This document shows positions 41,621-53,289 of a stretch of 64,000 nt of DNA, one piece after another. The notes under the pieces were generated by a model, which did not search any database, had not been told where the DNA came from, and was given only the letters and a program-made list of their open reading frames with translations. A program made the translations under genes and the position numbers. How positions within the stretch are numbered: the stretch's first letter is position 1; each line of letters starts with the position of its first letter. This DNA is from Amphiura filiformis (taxonomy: Eukaryota > Echinodermata > Ophiuroidea > Amphilepidida > Amphiuridae). Where the stretch lies: positions 14,370,094 to 14,434,093 of the forward strand of contig NC_092647.1 in the NCBI RefSeq assembly GCF_039555335.1, written 5' to 3'.

Positions 41621-41754
41621 TGTTTTAATGAAAACTGTAATAAAAACAATTGTGACATTTGTGATATTGTAACATCATTTATACGTTCAAATTGAAAACA
41701 TTCTTACTAGTATTTGGAAATATAAAATATACTAATTCACCAATCTGGAGTGAT

Positions 41755-41960
41755 AAGAGTGAAAATAACTCAAAAGGGAGTGAAAATCACTCCTAAAAGA
41801 GTGAAAGCTACTCCTAACATAATGAAAATCACTTCTTAAAAGAGTGAAAACCACTCTTTCAAGGTGTGATGTAAGGGACATTGAAAGAATATTTTTAATT
41901 CTTTAGGAGTAGTTTTCACTTTTGTCACTCTTTTGTAGAATGCATTTTCACTCTTTTGCA
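41755..41960. repeat. array of GAGTGAAAA / TTTTCACTC words
   Basis: About eight GAGTGAAAA(T)(A/C)ACTC-like words spaced 15-30 bp, switching orientation at about 41880 (TTTTCACTTTTGTCACTC). The array as a whole is a loose inverted repeat. Non-coding. Confidence 0.75.
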
Positions 41961-42592
41961 TCTCATATAGCAGTAAAATTAAGGTATTATTAAGAGAGTC
42001 GAAGACACACTTTCCTCCAACTGGACATGCTGGATAGCCTCACAAAATGTACTCGTGATCAAAAGTAGATTTTTCATGCTAAATACAATCACCCTCTCGC
42101 ATCCATGCACCCCACACTTTACACACAACCCAGTGACCCCCCACCCACCCATCCCATCACTTACACCCCGGGACATACCATATCCCTGGACTTACACACT
42201 AAAAACATGATAGTTATGTTGCAAATAAATTTAAACTTATAAAATAATCCAATACCTTTAAGGATCGCCATCTGATCTACAAATCCTCTTATTATCCCAC
42301 CGCTGCCACCATTGTAACAAGTGGCGAGTCGGTAGGCTATTGGTGAAATCAGACTAAATGTAAACGTTTATTTGGTGATATGTAACCATCCAGCACAATT
42401 GAGCCCTGAAGTCGCCAATCATCATTTTTGAGATATTCAACCAAAATATTCTGCTTGAAATTAGCTTTAAAATGATGTATATCATGTCTATAGTACTTGG
42501 CATTTTTAAATGTAGTGAAAAATCAATAAAACAGTCAATAAATCCTTTGTTTCCTATTGTTTATTGTTAAGTTCAATTATCTCAATACGCCG

Positions 42593-42890
42593 TAGAAGTG
42601 ACGTCATAATCGGATTAACTACCATAGCAATAGATGAATACATTATTTGAATATACCGCACTGCACTGCAGCAGGTTGCACTCATCACCTGTCTTCAATC
42701 ATATAATAGATTGAATACAATACCGCTCTTTTCAAAGTGACTAATCTTACATGTGCAAGTGATTAGCATTTCTTTGACATCTATGGCTCAAAGCATCGGT
42801 ACCGCATGAACGTTGTAGTGCGGGCGATATAGCCAAAATTGTATTCTTCTATTGCTATGGTAGTTAATCCGATTAACTACGTCACTTCTA
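42593..42890. mobile_element. MITE with ATTAACTACCATAGCAATAG, copy 3
   Basis: 298 bp, left TAGAAGTGACGTCATAATCG and right the inverse, inner GGATTAACTACCATAGCAAT. Central sequence matches the 35.8-kb copy. Confidence 0.85.
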
Positions 42891-42899
42891 TTTATTACT

Positions 42900-43880
42900 C
42901 TTCATGTTAGTGCCATACAAAATAATACAAATACTGCTACAACCCCATGTTGATGTGTCTCAAGGAAAGCGTGATAGAGAGTGTGTGTGAACGAGTGAGT
43001 TATCTCTGCACGCCGCATGGGTTTTTATTCCCGTCTCCCATTGTTCGAAACTGGTTCGAACTCGATCTGAATATAATTTAATAATAGGTTTCATTATTAT
43101 TGAGGTATGGGACTTTTTATTTTAGGTGAAGAGCAGGTAGGGCAACTACTTGATTATATTTCTACATGTTCATACTACATACTCTGAAAATTTCAGAAAA
43201 ATAGCATCGGTCATTTTTTTAAATTATAGCGTCGATGTGTACATCGTTATAATCGAAGACAGAATTTAAAAATGACTACGGTTTTTAAATTAACTAATTT
43301 AGAAATAAAACTACTGTTTATTTGCTAGTGTCGTGATGATTGAATTTCTGAACGCGGCGGTAATGTTAAACAGCATGTCTTATCGTTAATTTTGCACCTT
43401 CAATATACTCTGAAGAGTTATTGCTCTGAAGATTTGCTGTTGTTAGTGATGTTGTTGATACACCTCCGATGACGTCACAGATGAAGATGTTGTGGCGCCC
43501 ACTTCGTTCCAGGGGGTCAGGAGGTTGTCACCGACAGGGTCGATGTCTAACCCTTTGTCACGGTTTGTCTTTTAGTTCAGATATGGATTGCTTCCAAGAA
43601 CCTAGCTTTCAACTCCCTCTCTAACACTTTTACGCTTTTCCATGTTGTTTGTTTCTTCCTGGATGCTCCTAGATTATGATATCAATAATAATCTGCGTGG
43701 TGGCGGATATCCCCACGGAGGCTTTGCTGACATCTACAAAAAGAAGTAACTAAAACCTATCTATTGTTTCTAAAGGCCTATTCAAAAAGGCTATTCTCAA
43801 AACCCCAGCTAAGGCGCCTTATCCAACTGATAAGTACCATTATTTTTGGGTTTACGGTCTTATCCCGTCCTCTTATGAAA
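42900..43880. other. intergenic, nothing recognised
   Basis: AT-rich, with a GTGTGTGTGAACGAGTGAG stretch near 42980. 43480-43880 is more GC-balanced and may be the eroded upstream part of the LINE relic that follows. Confidence 0.4.
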
Positions 43881-44870
43881 CCAGAGTAAGAGAGAAGATG
43901 ACGTTTCACTAAAAGTTATTCTAAATGGAGATGAGGTATCTAGCGAGAAACGGATGAATGCAGGTGTTCTACAGGGATCCATCCTTGCCCATCGTCTATT
44001 CATCATATTGATAGACGACATCACACATTTGGCTCTTGAATGAAGTCATCTTCTAGGCTGATCATGTTACACTCATGACCTCCATGAAGTCCAAGGAAAA
44101 AAGAAAAGCAGTTGCTACTATAGACATCTACAGGAGCTAGAATACTGGGCTCATCTTTTAATGTACTATTTGGTGTTGCCACGGGTGTTGCTTGTTGTAG
44201 GTGTAAGACTACCACAATGGCAAGTTGCAGATTGTTGCAACTTGCTACCCAAGTCTCCACTTCTTTGGAGTGACACTATAAGAGACATACCGTGTTTATC
44301 TACTGGGTATCTCCATCAGCAAGATGTCACGGTCACATGTGTGGTTACCAGCAATGAAAAATGCTAGCCATTACTAGAACTGCTTGGACGAGCTGCTTTT
44401 ACCATGAAAGGGCTGTATCACCAAACATGTAAGCTCTGTGTGAATTGGAGCAACATCCACATCACTTGTTGCAATTCAGCGGCGAACCGATCGCATCATC
44501 ATGATTATAGGCATCCCTGAGGATGACCTAAACTCGCACCACATTCACATTTAACCACTGTGCCATCGCCGAGCACTGGGAGTGTCCACTCTGCTTTCAT
44601 CACATGAATTACGACGAAGCATCAGATCGCCATTATATCAGCTTCTCTCACTCCTTCGTATACAGTTGACCTGTGCCCTATCATATCGTACGACAATGTT
44701 GTGAAAATCCCAAGATCCAAATTGGTATACAATTTCTTTCTATACTGCAGCCATTTGGAATGACCTATACCAGCACACGTAGCTTCAGACTAGAATTTGC
44801 AGAGCTTCAAGCGACGAGAGGTTAATAGCTATCTTGGCGCCAGCCCGTCAGCGTTGCATCCATAGATAAC
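43880..44870 (+). pseudogene. decayed LINE (CR1/Jockey group)
   Basis: KVILNGDEVSSEKRMNAGVLQGSILAHRLFI corresponds in order to the motif B region of non-LTR reverse transcriptases (usual VPQGSILGPLLF). Near 44735, YTAAIWNDLP-like codons resemble the C-terminal block. Many frame changes and stops lie between. Too decayed for exact assignment. Confidence 0.65.
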
Positions 44871-45147
44871 TGCTGTTAATGTTTCGGTCTTCATATTAAA
44901 GAATAAACAATGGATGAAAACCTAGGATGCCGGGCCTCGCGTCTCTTTTATCTGTGGATAATGCATCTTATCTTGCGTCTTTAACTGGTGTTTAAGCCAC
45001 AGTATATCCCGATTTTACGTGAAATTACATCCCTATCTGGGGACAAGGCGGATATGACACATTAACGCTTCCATAAACGTATCTGGGGAGCAAATTAAAA
45101 GAGACCTCATTGCTTAGAAACTTGGGCATTTGGCCCCTTCGAAAATC

Positions 45148-45550
45148 AAGTGTAGTGGGAGAGAGAGTTGGTGCAGCGGTAGTTCCCTCGCCTTGCACCA
45201 CTGAGGTGCCGGGTTCAAGCCCCGGCCGTGCCCAAGGACTGTGTGTGCATTTATTTTATCCCGATTCCGTGCTAGTTCTCGCAGGTTTTCTCCGGGATCT
45301 CCGGTTTCCTCCTGTTTTCATAAAAATCGGTGATTAGACGTTTGGTTAGCTGCACAGATAATTATAACTGGTGGGTGTTACAATCTAAGTGCGGATAGGT
45401 CTGCACCAGTTTCGGCTGCAACTGGCCTAGATGATGCGATCTGATTGTGATGATTCACCATGGCAGCGAAATTACAGTGCTTTGAATCCTTCAAGATCTA
45501 GCTGAAAAAGGCACTATATAAATCCGAAATTTATTTATTATTTATTTTTA
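45148..45550 (+). mobile_element. tRNA-derived SINE
   Basis: Pol III A box TGGTGCAGCGG (about 45163) and B box GGTTCAAGCCC (about 45212) in a tRNA-like head, a unique body, then GAAAAAGGCACTATATAAATC with an ATTT-rich tail. A complete-looking single copy in this window. Confidence 0.85.
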
Positions 45551-45987
45551 GTAATAGTTTTCTTAGCTACACGTAGTAGGACTTTTACGTAAAACGCTCT
45601 ACCAAAATCCATATCTCTCAATACAAACCAGGAATCGTGATTTCAATTGCAATATCATTGAGCAATGACACTTAATCAATTAACGTGGATGGATCACACT
45701 GTCACTCTATGTTTCAGAATTCCATGTTTACGCCATACGTCAATATTATTTCAATTACCAATCACAGTTTTGTTGATGCTCTTCACGAACGTGATATAAA
45801 TTAAGCAGATATCATAAACGATTATTGTTGATTGTGGCGTGATGTAAATGATTTGTGTTCAAGGTTGAATGAAGTGCGTAAAGGATTGAAAAAATAAAAC
45901 ATGTGAATATTTCAATATATTTCATACACTATAAAACATCCCGTCTTTTGAACATATTTAAATAAAAAGTTAATAAAAATAGCTTTT

Positions 45988-46254
45988 GGCGTGCACAGGA
46001 TTTTGTGACCGGGGAGGGGTACACAATCCTGTTCCCCCGAATGACTGCGCCCAAAAAGGTTGACCCATTTTTTACATGGTTTGAAAAAGTGAAGAGCAAT
46101 GTATAGTGGTTTCACTATTTTTTTAACCTCCCAGGGGGTAGAGCCCCTGAATCTCACAGTGGCCACTTCAGTTCCCAAGAATGACCATTTTTCATCGACT
46201 GATGGGTCAAACTGGTGGGACCTGTGCCCCGGCCCCTCTTTGCGCACGCCACTG
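45988..46254. mobile_element. decayed hAT-type MITE
   Basis: The right end (46254) inverted reads CAGTGGCGTGCGCAAAGAGG, a typical hAT start. The left end GGCGTGCACAGGATTTTGTG is a shortened counterpart. Flanking GCTCTTTT and AGCTTTTG may be an eroded 8-bp duplication. The 187-codon minus-strand frame across it (45912-46475) is chance. Confidence 0.6.
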
Positions 46255-46321
46255 GCTCTTTTCTGTTTGCACGGACAAAAACTACACTGCAAGATTCCCA
46301 TTTGGGCTGCCTGCACAGGTA

Positions 46322-46470
46322 TACCGTCGCCAAGGTACTTAGCTGGTACTCTACAGTACCAGGGGAGTATCACTATAGTACCAGTGCAGTATGGCGGGTC
46401 CTGTGCAGCAGCAGCATTGGTACTCCATGTACTTTGTTTGCACCAGTCAGATACCCTTGGCGACGGTGTA
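46322..46470. mobile_element. MITE, TIR TACCGTCGCCAAGG
   Basis: 149 bp with inverted ends TACCGTCGCCAAGGTA and TACCCTTGGCGACGGTGTA and inner GGTACT/AGTACC palindromic words. TA at both borders. Confidence 0.75.
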
Positions 46471-46479
46471 GCCACAATC

Positions 46480-47925
46480 TATAAAGAGTGCATGATCATC
46501 AATGCTTTTTCCAAAGACAATATTTGAAACACCTGAAAAATTATATACGCCATACTGATAGGCAAGAAAAACGGTTGTTTAAAATCTGTTGCCCTTATTG
46601 GTGTCAAACACATGATAAAAACGATAAATTTTTGGTTGATTGTATTTTGAGCTATAAAAAAGAACCCACTTCACCCCGATAGGTATAGCCCAGAGTATAG
46701 CCTACTTTATGGTGCTTACGGTGTCTCTTTTTTGTGACTAGATGACTTTTACGTTTTAGTCAATACCCACATTTCCCACGGATAAAATTACGTTATGGTT
46801 CTAACTGGCATCCCATCGCTGTACCTTAATTTGCTCTCAATAAATGTGTTTTAAACAAAACACTGGTAAATTTGCACCAGTAAATTTATGTGACATGGCA
46901 CGAGAGGTCTAGCTCCTCTGCATGAGAACCAAACGTGAGAAAATTAAAGAGTAGATATCAAAATTGTTGCATGTAGATATAACACTTGCCCTGCATCAAT
47001 CAACTGAGTCGTGTGCGACGATGCAGTCCGCTGAATTTTCAATTTACTCAGTTTCCTGAAAAAGAACCTTTTTGTGACAAAAAAATAAAGATGACTCAAC
47101 TACCACACGCATAGGCCTACTGAATTATGTTCACTACATGAGGAGATACCAGGAGCTGTTATAATACGCTTTTGAAGATAGGCAGGCGCTAACTTCAGTA
47201 TGATTATATTTGCCACCAATTTTAGAACAAAGAGATAGTACATGAACTGTAGTATGGGTAGCGCAAGGCCGTCACATCGCTAAAATGAAATCATTGCTTT
47301 CCAGATTCGCCCGGGTGATTATAAACTGATTACTCCCTTGGTCTTCACACAGGCATACTCGAGCCAACCAAAAGTGCATTGTTTCTGAAATCTATCCCAG
47401 CTAAAAAGGCTATGTAACAGCTCTCTCAAAGATGTCACAACCCCTTAGGCAAGTCGAATAATAGAGCTAAAAAGAACTAGAGTTGCAATGCGTTCTCTTC
47501 GATGCTATGGAGTAATTTGTTTACCATCTGCGCACAAGAGATATGTTGGTAACTTAAAACGGAATCATTTTCCTAGTGGTTGAGTACCCTTTTCTAAAAC
47601 CATATCAAATGTTTCCTCTAAAAGATCAGTTTAAAAGTTAACAAAATCATCAGGACTGCAATTTATAGATTTTTTTGTGCTGAGAAATTTAGCTAATAGT
47701 ACATAATTCCACAACATTAATGGCGCGTTACACAATAGTTTCCACGTTGATTACCCTGATTTATTTTCAATCCAAATATAAGTATGTTACTCCGTATTAT
47801 TCTTAATTTGACTGGGTTTTTTTTTGCGAGAGGTTATTAGCAATTAAGTGACAATTTGGTGATTTTCATTTAGTGATAAAAGCCGATACGCAAAACGAGA
47901 TAAAGTGGCAAAAAACGTTAGCGTT
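46480..47925. other. intergenic, nothing recognised
   Basis: No coding family, tRNA or repeat could be named in about 1.4 kb. One TAGGCCTA at 47112. Confidence 0.4.
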
Positions 47926-47927
47926 CA

Positions 47928-47954
47928 TTTATTTATTTATTTATTTATTTATTA
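47928..47954. repeat. (ATTT)n microsatellite
   Basis: Six to seven ATTT units. Confidence 0.9.
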
Positions 47955-48245
47955 GACTTCATCACTGGTACATACATGTATAACATTATTGCACATCAAA
48001 ATTTTGAAAAATATAATATAAAAGCTTTTTTTTTAAAAAAAAGCGTCAGTAATGTTCAGTAATGTTAATGTTATCGTCTTTGATGGCATTTTCTCGACAA
48101 AGACTAAATTATTTGGATGAATAAATAAATTATTAAATCTATCTTTGACGAGGTGTTTATAAGGTACATACTGAAAGTAAAGGGCATGTTAAAAGACGCC
48201 ATAAGCCACAATCTCTTTCTCTTTACCTTGCAATTGAGTTAGCTT

Positions 48246-48525
48246 GAAATTACCCTGGACAAGGAACTCACTGCTAATTTGTCTCGTTGTAACCCGTACG
48301 AAACTCGGGGAGCTGATCCTGGTTGCGATGGTTATTTGTGGAATGTCTAGGGTGTGCGCTCTTGAAGCAGCAAAGTCCCTGAATTGTTGTTTAATGGTTT
48401 ATGGAATGATGTGGAGCCATAGTGGTCAGCGACCACCTGTAAAGTGTGCTGAGGCTTGTGGATCAACGTCTAGGCGTTGTGCCTGTGCGTAGCGCACTAT
48501 AAATCACTGCGCTTTTTCTTTTTTC
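48246..48525 (+). mobile_element. SINE-like element, copy 2
   Basis: Full counterpart of 8382-8657 in + orientation, ending GTAGCGCACTATAAATCACT followed by a CTTTTTTCTT-rich tail. Open frames across it are not conserved between the copies. Confidence 0.7.
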
Positions 48526-48529
48526 TTTT

Positions 48530-49210
48530 TTTTTTGCATACCTTTCTAACATGAAATTTGCATTTGTGTCAGTAGAACAAAATGTACAGAGGGGAAAACA
48601 AAATATTACAAATGCAAATACGCTCAGTTTCGAGTTTTATAGCGTTGTCTTTCCCGTTTTTGCAACACCCTGAAGATCTTATCCGGCGGCGCCACGGGGA
48701 AGCATGGGGAATGCCCCAGTCAATGACCTTTCCGCTGTTTACCCCCAATAAAAAACAAACAAAAAAGGCAATTTTGGGGAAATTTCATAATTTTGACCCC
48801 CCCTCCCCCCCCCCTAACATTCACTTTTTTCCCCCATACCCCTCCACGAAAAATATTCTGGTGCCGCCACTGCTTATAAACAGAATTGAATTAGGCTCTT
48901 CTTTCTCTTCCTTACTCCTCTCACCTCCCTCTCAGTCTCTCTCTTCGTGGCCCTCCCTCTGTATAAAACGAACAAGACAACAAGATACTTTCCCCCCTCT
49001 CAGCCTGCCAATAAATCCTTGCCCCCTCCTTGCACATACTAAGTTAACATTTTGTACATACAATTGGACATCTCCGTACTGTTTTCTTAAGCCTTTTTAG
49101 AGCGTTTTATTTAAAGCGTGCACCAAAATATGTGCCAAAAATGCATGCCAAAAGTGTCTTGCCCCCTTTTGACTTGCTCAAATTGCTTTTCTCCCTCTTT
49201 GACCTGCCAA
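48530..49210. other. pyrimidine-rich intergenic DNA
   Basis: C/T-rich with TTGCCCCC-TTTGACTTGC phrases (49010-49210) that resume after the hAT MITE at 50207. These are spacer words, not codons. Confidence 0.45.
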
Positions 49211-50198
49211 CAGTGGCGTAGCCAGCAGGGGGGGCAGGGGGCAGTGTCCCCCCGCTCGTCATGGCCATCGGTTCATGTAAGGCCGTCGGTAGACGGAAGG
49301 GGTTGGTGAAAAAAAAAATTGGGGTAACAATAGACTATTTTTTTTACCCAGGTTGACAGAAAAAGGGGAGATTTGTAAACAAATGAATACATGAATACAA
49401 AAGCCACCTAAGTCCATGCGAAGTTATTTTGAAAGAAAAACCTGTGTATCATTTTAATTCCTTCAGTTAGATTTACCTGGTCAATATGGTAAGTTTTACG
49501 TGCAAATGAGTGGATTAACCTGTATTAGGTATGACGATTAGCATTTCAGGGACTTCGTGGGGTTCATTTTAAATTTTGGACTTAGGTGGTTTTTGAATCA
49601 TATACAAAGACAACAATGTTAGAATGAGATTACCACTAGTAAGATAATACAAAATAAAGCACACATGTATGTATAATGTTGATAAGCATTCTGCCATGTA
49701 ATATAAACCACACACTTTCCTTTATTAAACACATTTTTTGTTCAAAAGTCATTCTCCAGCAATGAATGTGTTACAAGTGGACTTTTATACATACTGGATT
49801 TCAATCAATGTGTTACAAGACTCAAATCATGGAATTGGGTGATTCTTTCATACATGCTATTTTTCACATGCCCAATAGACACAGAGGATGAATGTGAGAT
49901 GTTCTTTCATGCATATAACAGGCCTATGTATAGCAACAATTTCCCATGCTTAACTCAATTTGGCCAAAGTATGGACTTAGGTGGCTTTTGTATTCATATA
50001 TTCAAATGATTAAAAATTGTGAATGAAATTGAATTTCATATAAAAATTTTGTGTTTTTATGATGGTACCGCCTATATTCCTTTTTTTTTTTTTGGGGGGG
50101 TCAACAAATCACAACTTCCGTCGTCAAAAATATTTCCGTCGGTACATTTACAAGTTGTGTCCCCTCGGTTCCAAAATCCTGGCTACACACGGCCACTG
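49211..50198. mobile_element. hAT-type non-autonomous element, 988 bp
   Basis: Left end CAGTGGCGTAGCCAGC; right end the inverse of CAGTGGCCGTGTGTAGCCAG. The perfect 8-bp target duplication CCTGCCAA flanks it (49203-49210 and 50199-50206). An inner inverted repeat ACAAAAGCCACCTAAGTCCA occurs near 49399 and inverted near 49975, with a third GGACTTAGGTGG at 49580. No transposase frame, so it depends on an autonomous hAT. Confidence 0.92.
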
Positions 50199-50206
50199 CC
50201 TGCCAA

Positions 50207-50990
50207 AATTTGCTTTCCCCCCTTTTTTGCCCACTTGAGGGACAGATACTTATTTTGCACAGCCTCTTTCTCTTTCTCTCTCCTCCTCTTCCTCTAATAT
50301 ACTATATCTTTCATCCCTATTACTGTCGTTCTCTTCCTTCCAAGTACAAGATGTATTTTTACATTACGGTGTAATATAATAATTATCGTTTTCGTATGTA
50401 CGCATATTTTGTTTTCAAGTCAGTGAATGGCTTGTGGTATATGGGTGCAGTCGTGTTGTCGCCCTTCCCCTTTCTCTCTGTCTCTCCCCCTCCCCTTACT
50501 CCTTCCCATCCCTCACTCTCTATCTCCCTCCCATGGCCCTCTAGGCTTTTTAGCCTGGCTTGAGCATTTTGAGCCTGGTCCCATCAGGACCCAAGTGTGT
50601 CTTCACACGGAGCGACCGTTTAAACAAAAACGAAACAAGTTCCCCCTCTCTCACGTCCATAATGTGCTATTGTTTTTTAAACAAAAGACATGCGTACGTC
50701 TACTCCGGAAATCAAATGGGCGTTGTAAGTACGCATGGCACACGCAAATCATTTCCGTTCATGTTGGAAGAAAATGACGTATCTTTTACGGAAAAAGGAG
50801 CGCCTTCTGCCGCGAAAGGATCACAATAACGAATTGAATTATATTTTAATTTGATGATATCCTGCACTGCGTAAATGGCAATAAATGGGCCGTAAGCATG
50901 GTAAGACCTATATCATCGTAAAAGATTATATATACTTGTATTCCAAATGTTTCAAATGAATGAACCGTGGCGATAGGTCTTTAAGGGTAG
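50207..50990. other. intergenic, nothing recognised
   Basis: A polypyrimidine stretch to 50530, then unrecognised sequence. A 116-codon frame from 50427 is driven by the CT run and has no domain. Confidence 0.4.
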
Positions 50991-51840
50991 ACGCGGTATT
51001 GTTGGTCGAAGCAACCAAAAAAATCGATTTTCATTATCTAGATCAATATATTATTAAAAAATAATACCTTGATGTTTTGCAAAAGTTAATCATATACTTG
51101 CTTAATTTATTGTTGTTAATGAGTTATGTACGTTTTACAAAAGTGTTGTTGTTTCAGCCTTCTTTACAACATAACTCAAGAACCACAGGACCTACAAAAG
51201 TATATCTGTGGAAAAATAATCACAATTTCAAAACTGAACCATATCTGATATTGGAATAAATTTGTTTTTTTTAATAGATGCACCATTTAATTCTGCACAT
51301 TATGACACCACATTGAATCCAATGTGACTTCAAGAAGCAAAGTTACAAGCATTTGATTAGACGAAGGTCCAGTTTTAAAAGTGTCAAACTGGCCTATTCA
51401 AAACTCCACTGACTAGACATCTGGTTTGAGAGTGGTGAATGGCTAATTTGTGCGTGTCTTTAATTTAAAACAAAGGGAACAAAGGAAAGCTTAAACAAAA
51501 GAACTGACAGATAAAATGAAAGTTATGAAAAGTACAGAGAAGTAAAAACTGAAATAAAAACTGTTTTAAATAAAGCTTCATTGAAGAAACTGCGTTGTCT
51601 CTTTGTTGCGCTTGTTGGAATCTTTTTTTGTATAGACCAGTTTGTCACTTTTAAAACTGGTCCTTCGTCTATTCAATAATGCTTGTAACTTTACTTATCG
51701 AGGTCACATTGGATACAATGTGGTGTCATAATGTGCATGATTAGATAGTGCATCTATTCAAAAGAACAAATTTATTCCAATATTGTTCAGTTTTTAAATT
51801 GTGATTATTTTTTCCAAGTGTAAGGATACTTTTTTGGCGC
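50991..51840. mobile_element. foldback element starting TTAAGGGTAGACGCGG
   Basis: Arms at about 51180-51400 and 51630-51840 are inverted (GAATAAATTTGTT, GTGCATCTATT-like, TGACACCACATTG, CGAAGGTCCAGTTTTAAAAG). The loop is 51400-51630. The left border has TTAA; the mirrored right border is missing. A relic copy lies at 34920-35150. Confidence 0.7.
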
Positions 51841-52189
51841 AGTATATATATTATCAGTCAAAAACCTTTTAAGATTGGAAAAGAGGGTTGTCATCATTTT
51901 AAATTACGCGATGCGATTTGCTATAACGAGACAAATACTTCACACCCTATGAAGATGACATCGACAGTACAAAATTTTAAAGCAAGTAAGCAAGGCTTTA
52001 ATCATTGAGGGCGCACGGTAGAATACTAAATGCGTCAGATTTGAGAAAGGAATAATAGTGTGATGGCGCTAGTTACATTTTCCGATGGTTATAGAACTTA
52101 TATAGACTGTATATAGAGCGCGAGTCGCTTTATTCTCTGCAGCTTAAATATATAGAGCACCTGAACTGAGCGCCAAATAATAATGGGCC

Positions 52190-52370
52190 ATTCTATATAG
52201 TAGCTTCTTGAACACCCCCTATGGAAAACATGTCCACACAAGGAGTGTAAATTTCAAATGGGGTTACCTGAATGGGCGACTCCGTTTGAAATCCACACCC
52301 CCTGCGTGGGAGAGTAAAATCATGTCTTCCATAGGGGGTGTACAGATTTTAACTGGAGTAGTCTAAATCA
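52190..52370. mobile_element. MITE with ACACCCCCTATGGAA arms
   Basis: ACACCCCCTATGGAAAACATG and inverted CATGTCTTCCATAGGGGGTGT at 52213-52334, with inner TCAAATGGGGTTACC / GTTTGAAATCCACACC. Target and superfamily unclear. Confidence 0.65.
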
Positions 52371-52844
52371 TTAGGGTGCCCGGCCTAGGCGGGCTGACGA
52401 ATGGTCATCTTTGCGGTATCGCTTACTGTAATCACTCAAACATTCGCAACATGTAGTATGCTTTTTTGTTTGTATTTTTGTTTTTTACTATCAATCTTGT
52501 GAACGTTGCCAAAGGATAGGGATACATCCTAGACAGTGTGTCTGTCCTGTTGTAATGTCTTGCAAATGTATATCTTTCCTTTAACATAATAGTTTAAGGC
52601 TATAGCCTCCAACTTCAAGAACATCCAAATCCGGTGGAAGTTCCATCACCTGCATGACGGTAGAAGACCCCGGATGACAACAAATCACGTGATGAAGAAT
52701 GTACTTTCTGATTGATCGATGGAGGGTGATCATTGTGGATATTATAATATTCTTCAATACTTAAATAACAATGTTCATGTTCGGTCTTGTTTTCGCATGA
52801 TCTTTTGGCATTAACTATGTGTTTTTGGCATCAACTATAATGGG

Positions 52845-53130
52845 AGAGGGTGGTCTAATGGTTAAGGTAGCCTACTTGGTGCATGGTTCAATGCAGTTGC
52901 GATTCGATGGGATATTTGACTTGGGGAAAATGTCTGAAATTAATTGGTAACCTCTGAAATTCAGATTTCTGCTCTCCCATTGGTTCATTTAGAATTGGTT
53001 AATGAAACATGAAAGTACTCCGTCATTCGGAGGGGATGTTAAGCCCGTGTACAGAGAGCCGTGCTTGTACATGTATCTCGCAGCCAGTTTCGAAAAGAGT
53101 AGGGTGTTAACCCCTGACTGTTAGAGTCCC
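52845..53130 (+). mobile_element. tRNA-derived SINE, second family
   Basis: A box TGGTCTAATGG (52854) and a weaker B box GGTTCAATGC. The body has CTCCGTCATTCGGAGGGGAT followed by GTTAAGCCCGTG, a signature I have seen in marine invertebrate SINEs. The exact 3' end is unclear. Confidence 0.7.
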
Positions 53131-53289
53131 AACCCGTCCCGCGGTGTTCAAATGGACCCCAATGGAAATACGCTTCAATAGAGACTTTCTTGGGTTATCT
53201 TGGAGTCATGTGGACACGCAGTCGGGAATTGACTTAGGAGTCGCAATTCTCGAGTTCACCGATCCTCAAGAATTCTATACCATCTGAAA

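Larger units (their letters stand above)
38785..41745. repeat. segmental duplication containing GPCR 3
   Basis: Partner of 23549-26465. Sequence homology with the partner starts within the word CTCACT shared by the satellite and the duplicated segment, a microhomology breakpoint. Confidence 0.85.

Noticed and set aside
45912-46527. Overlapping frames of 187 and 142 codons on opposite strands
   Set aside because: They span a decayed hAT MITE and a second MITE; no domain and no conservation.
48582-49100. 172-codon frame
   Set aside because: Driven by C/T-rich low-complexity sequence (Pro/Ser/Leu runs); no domain.
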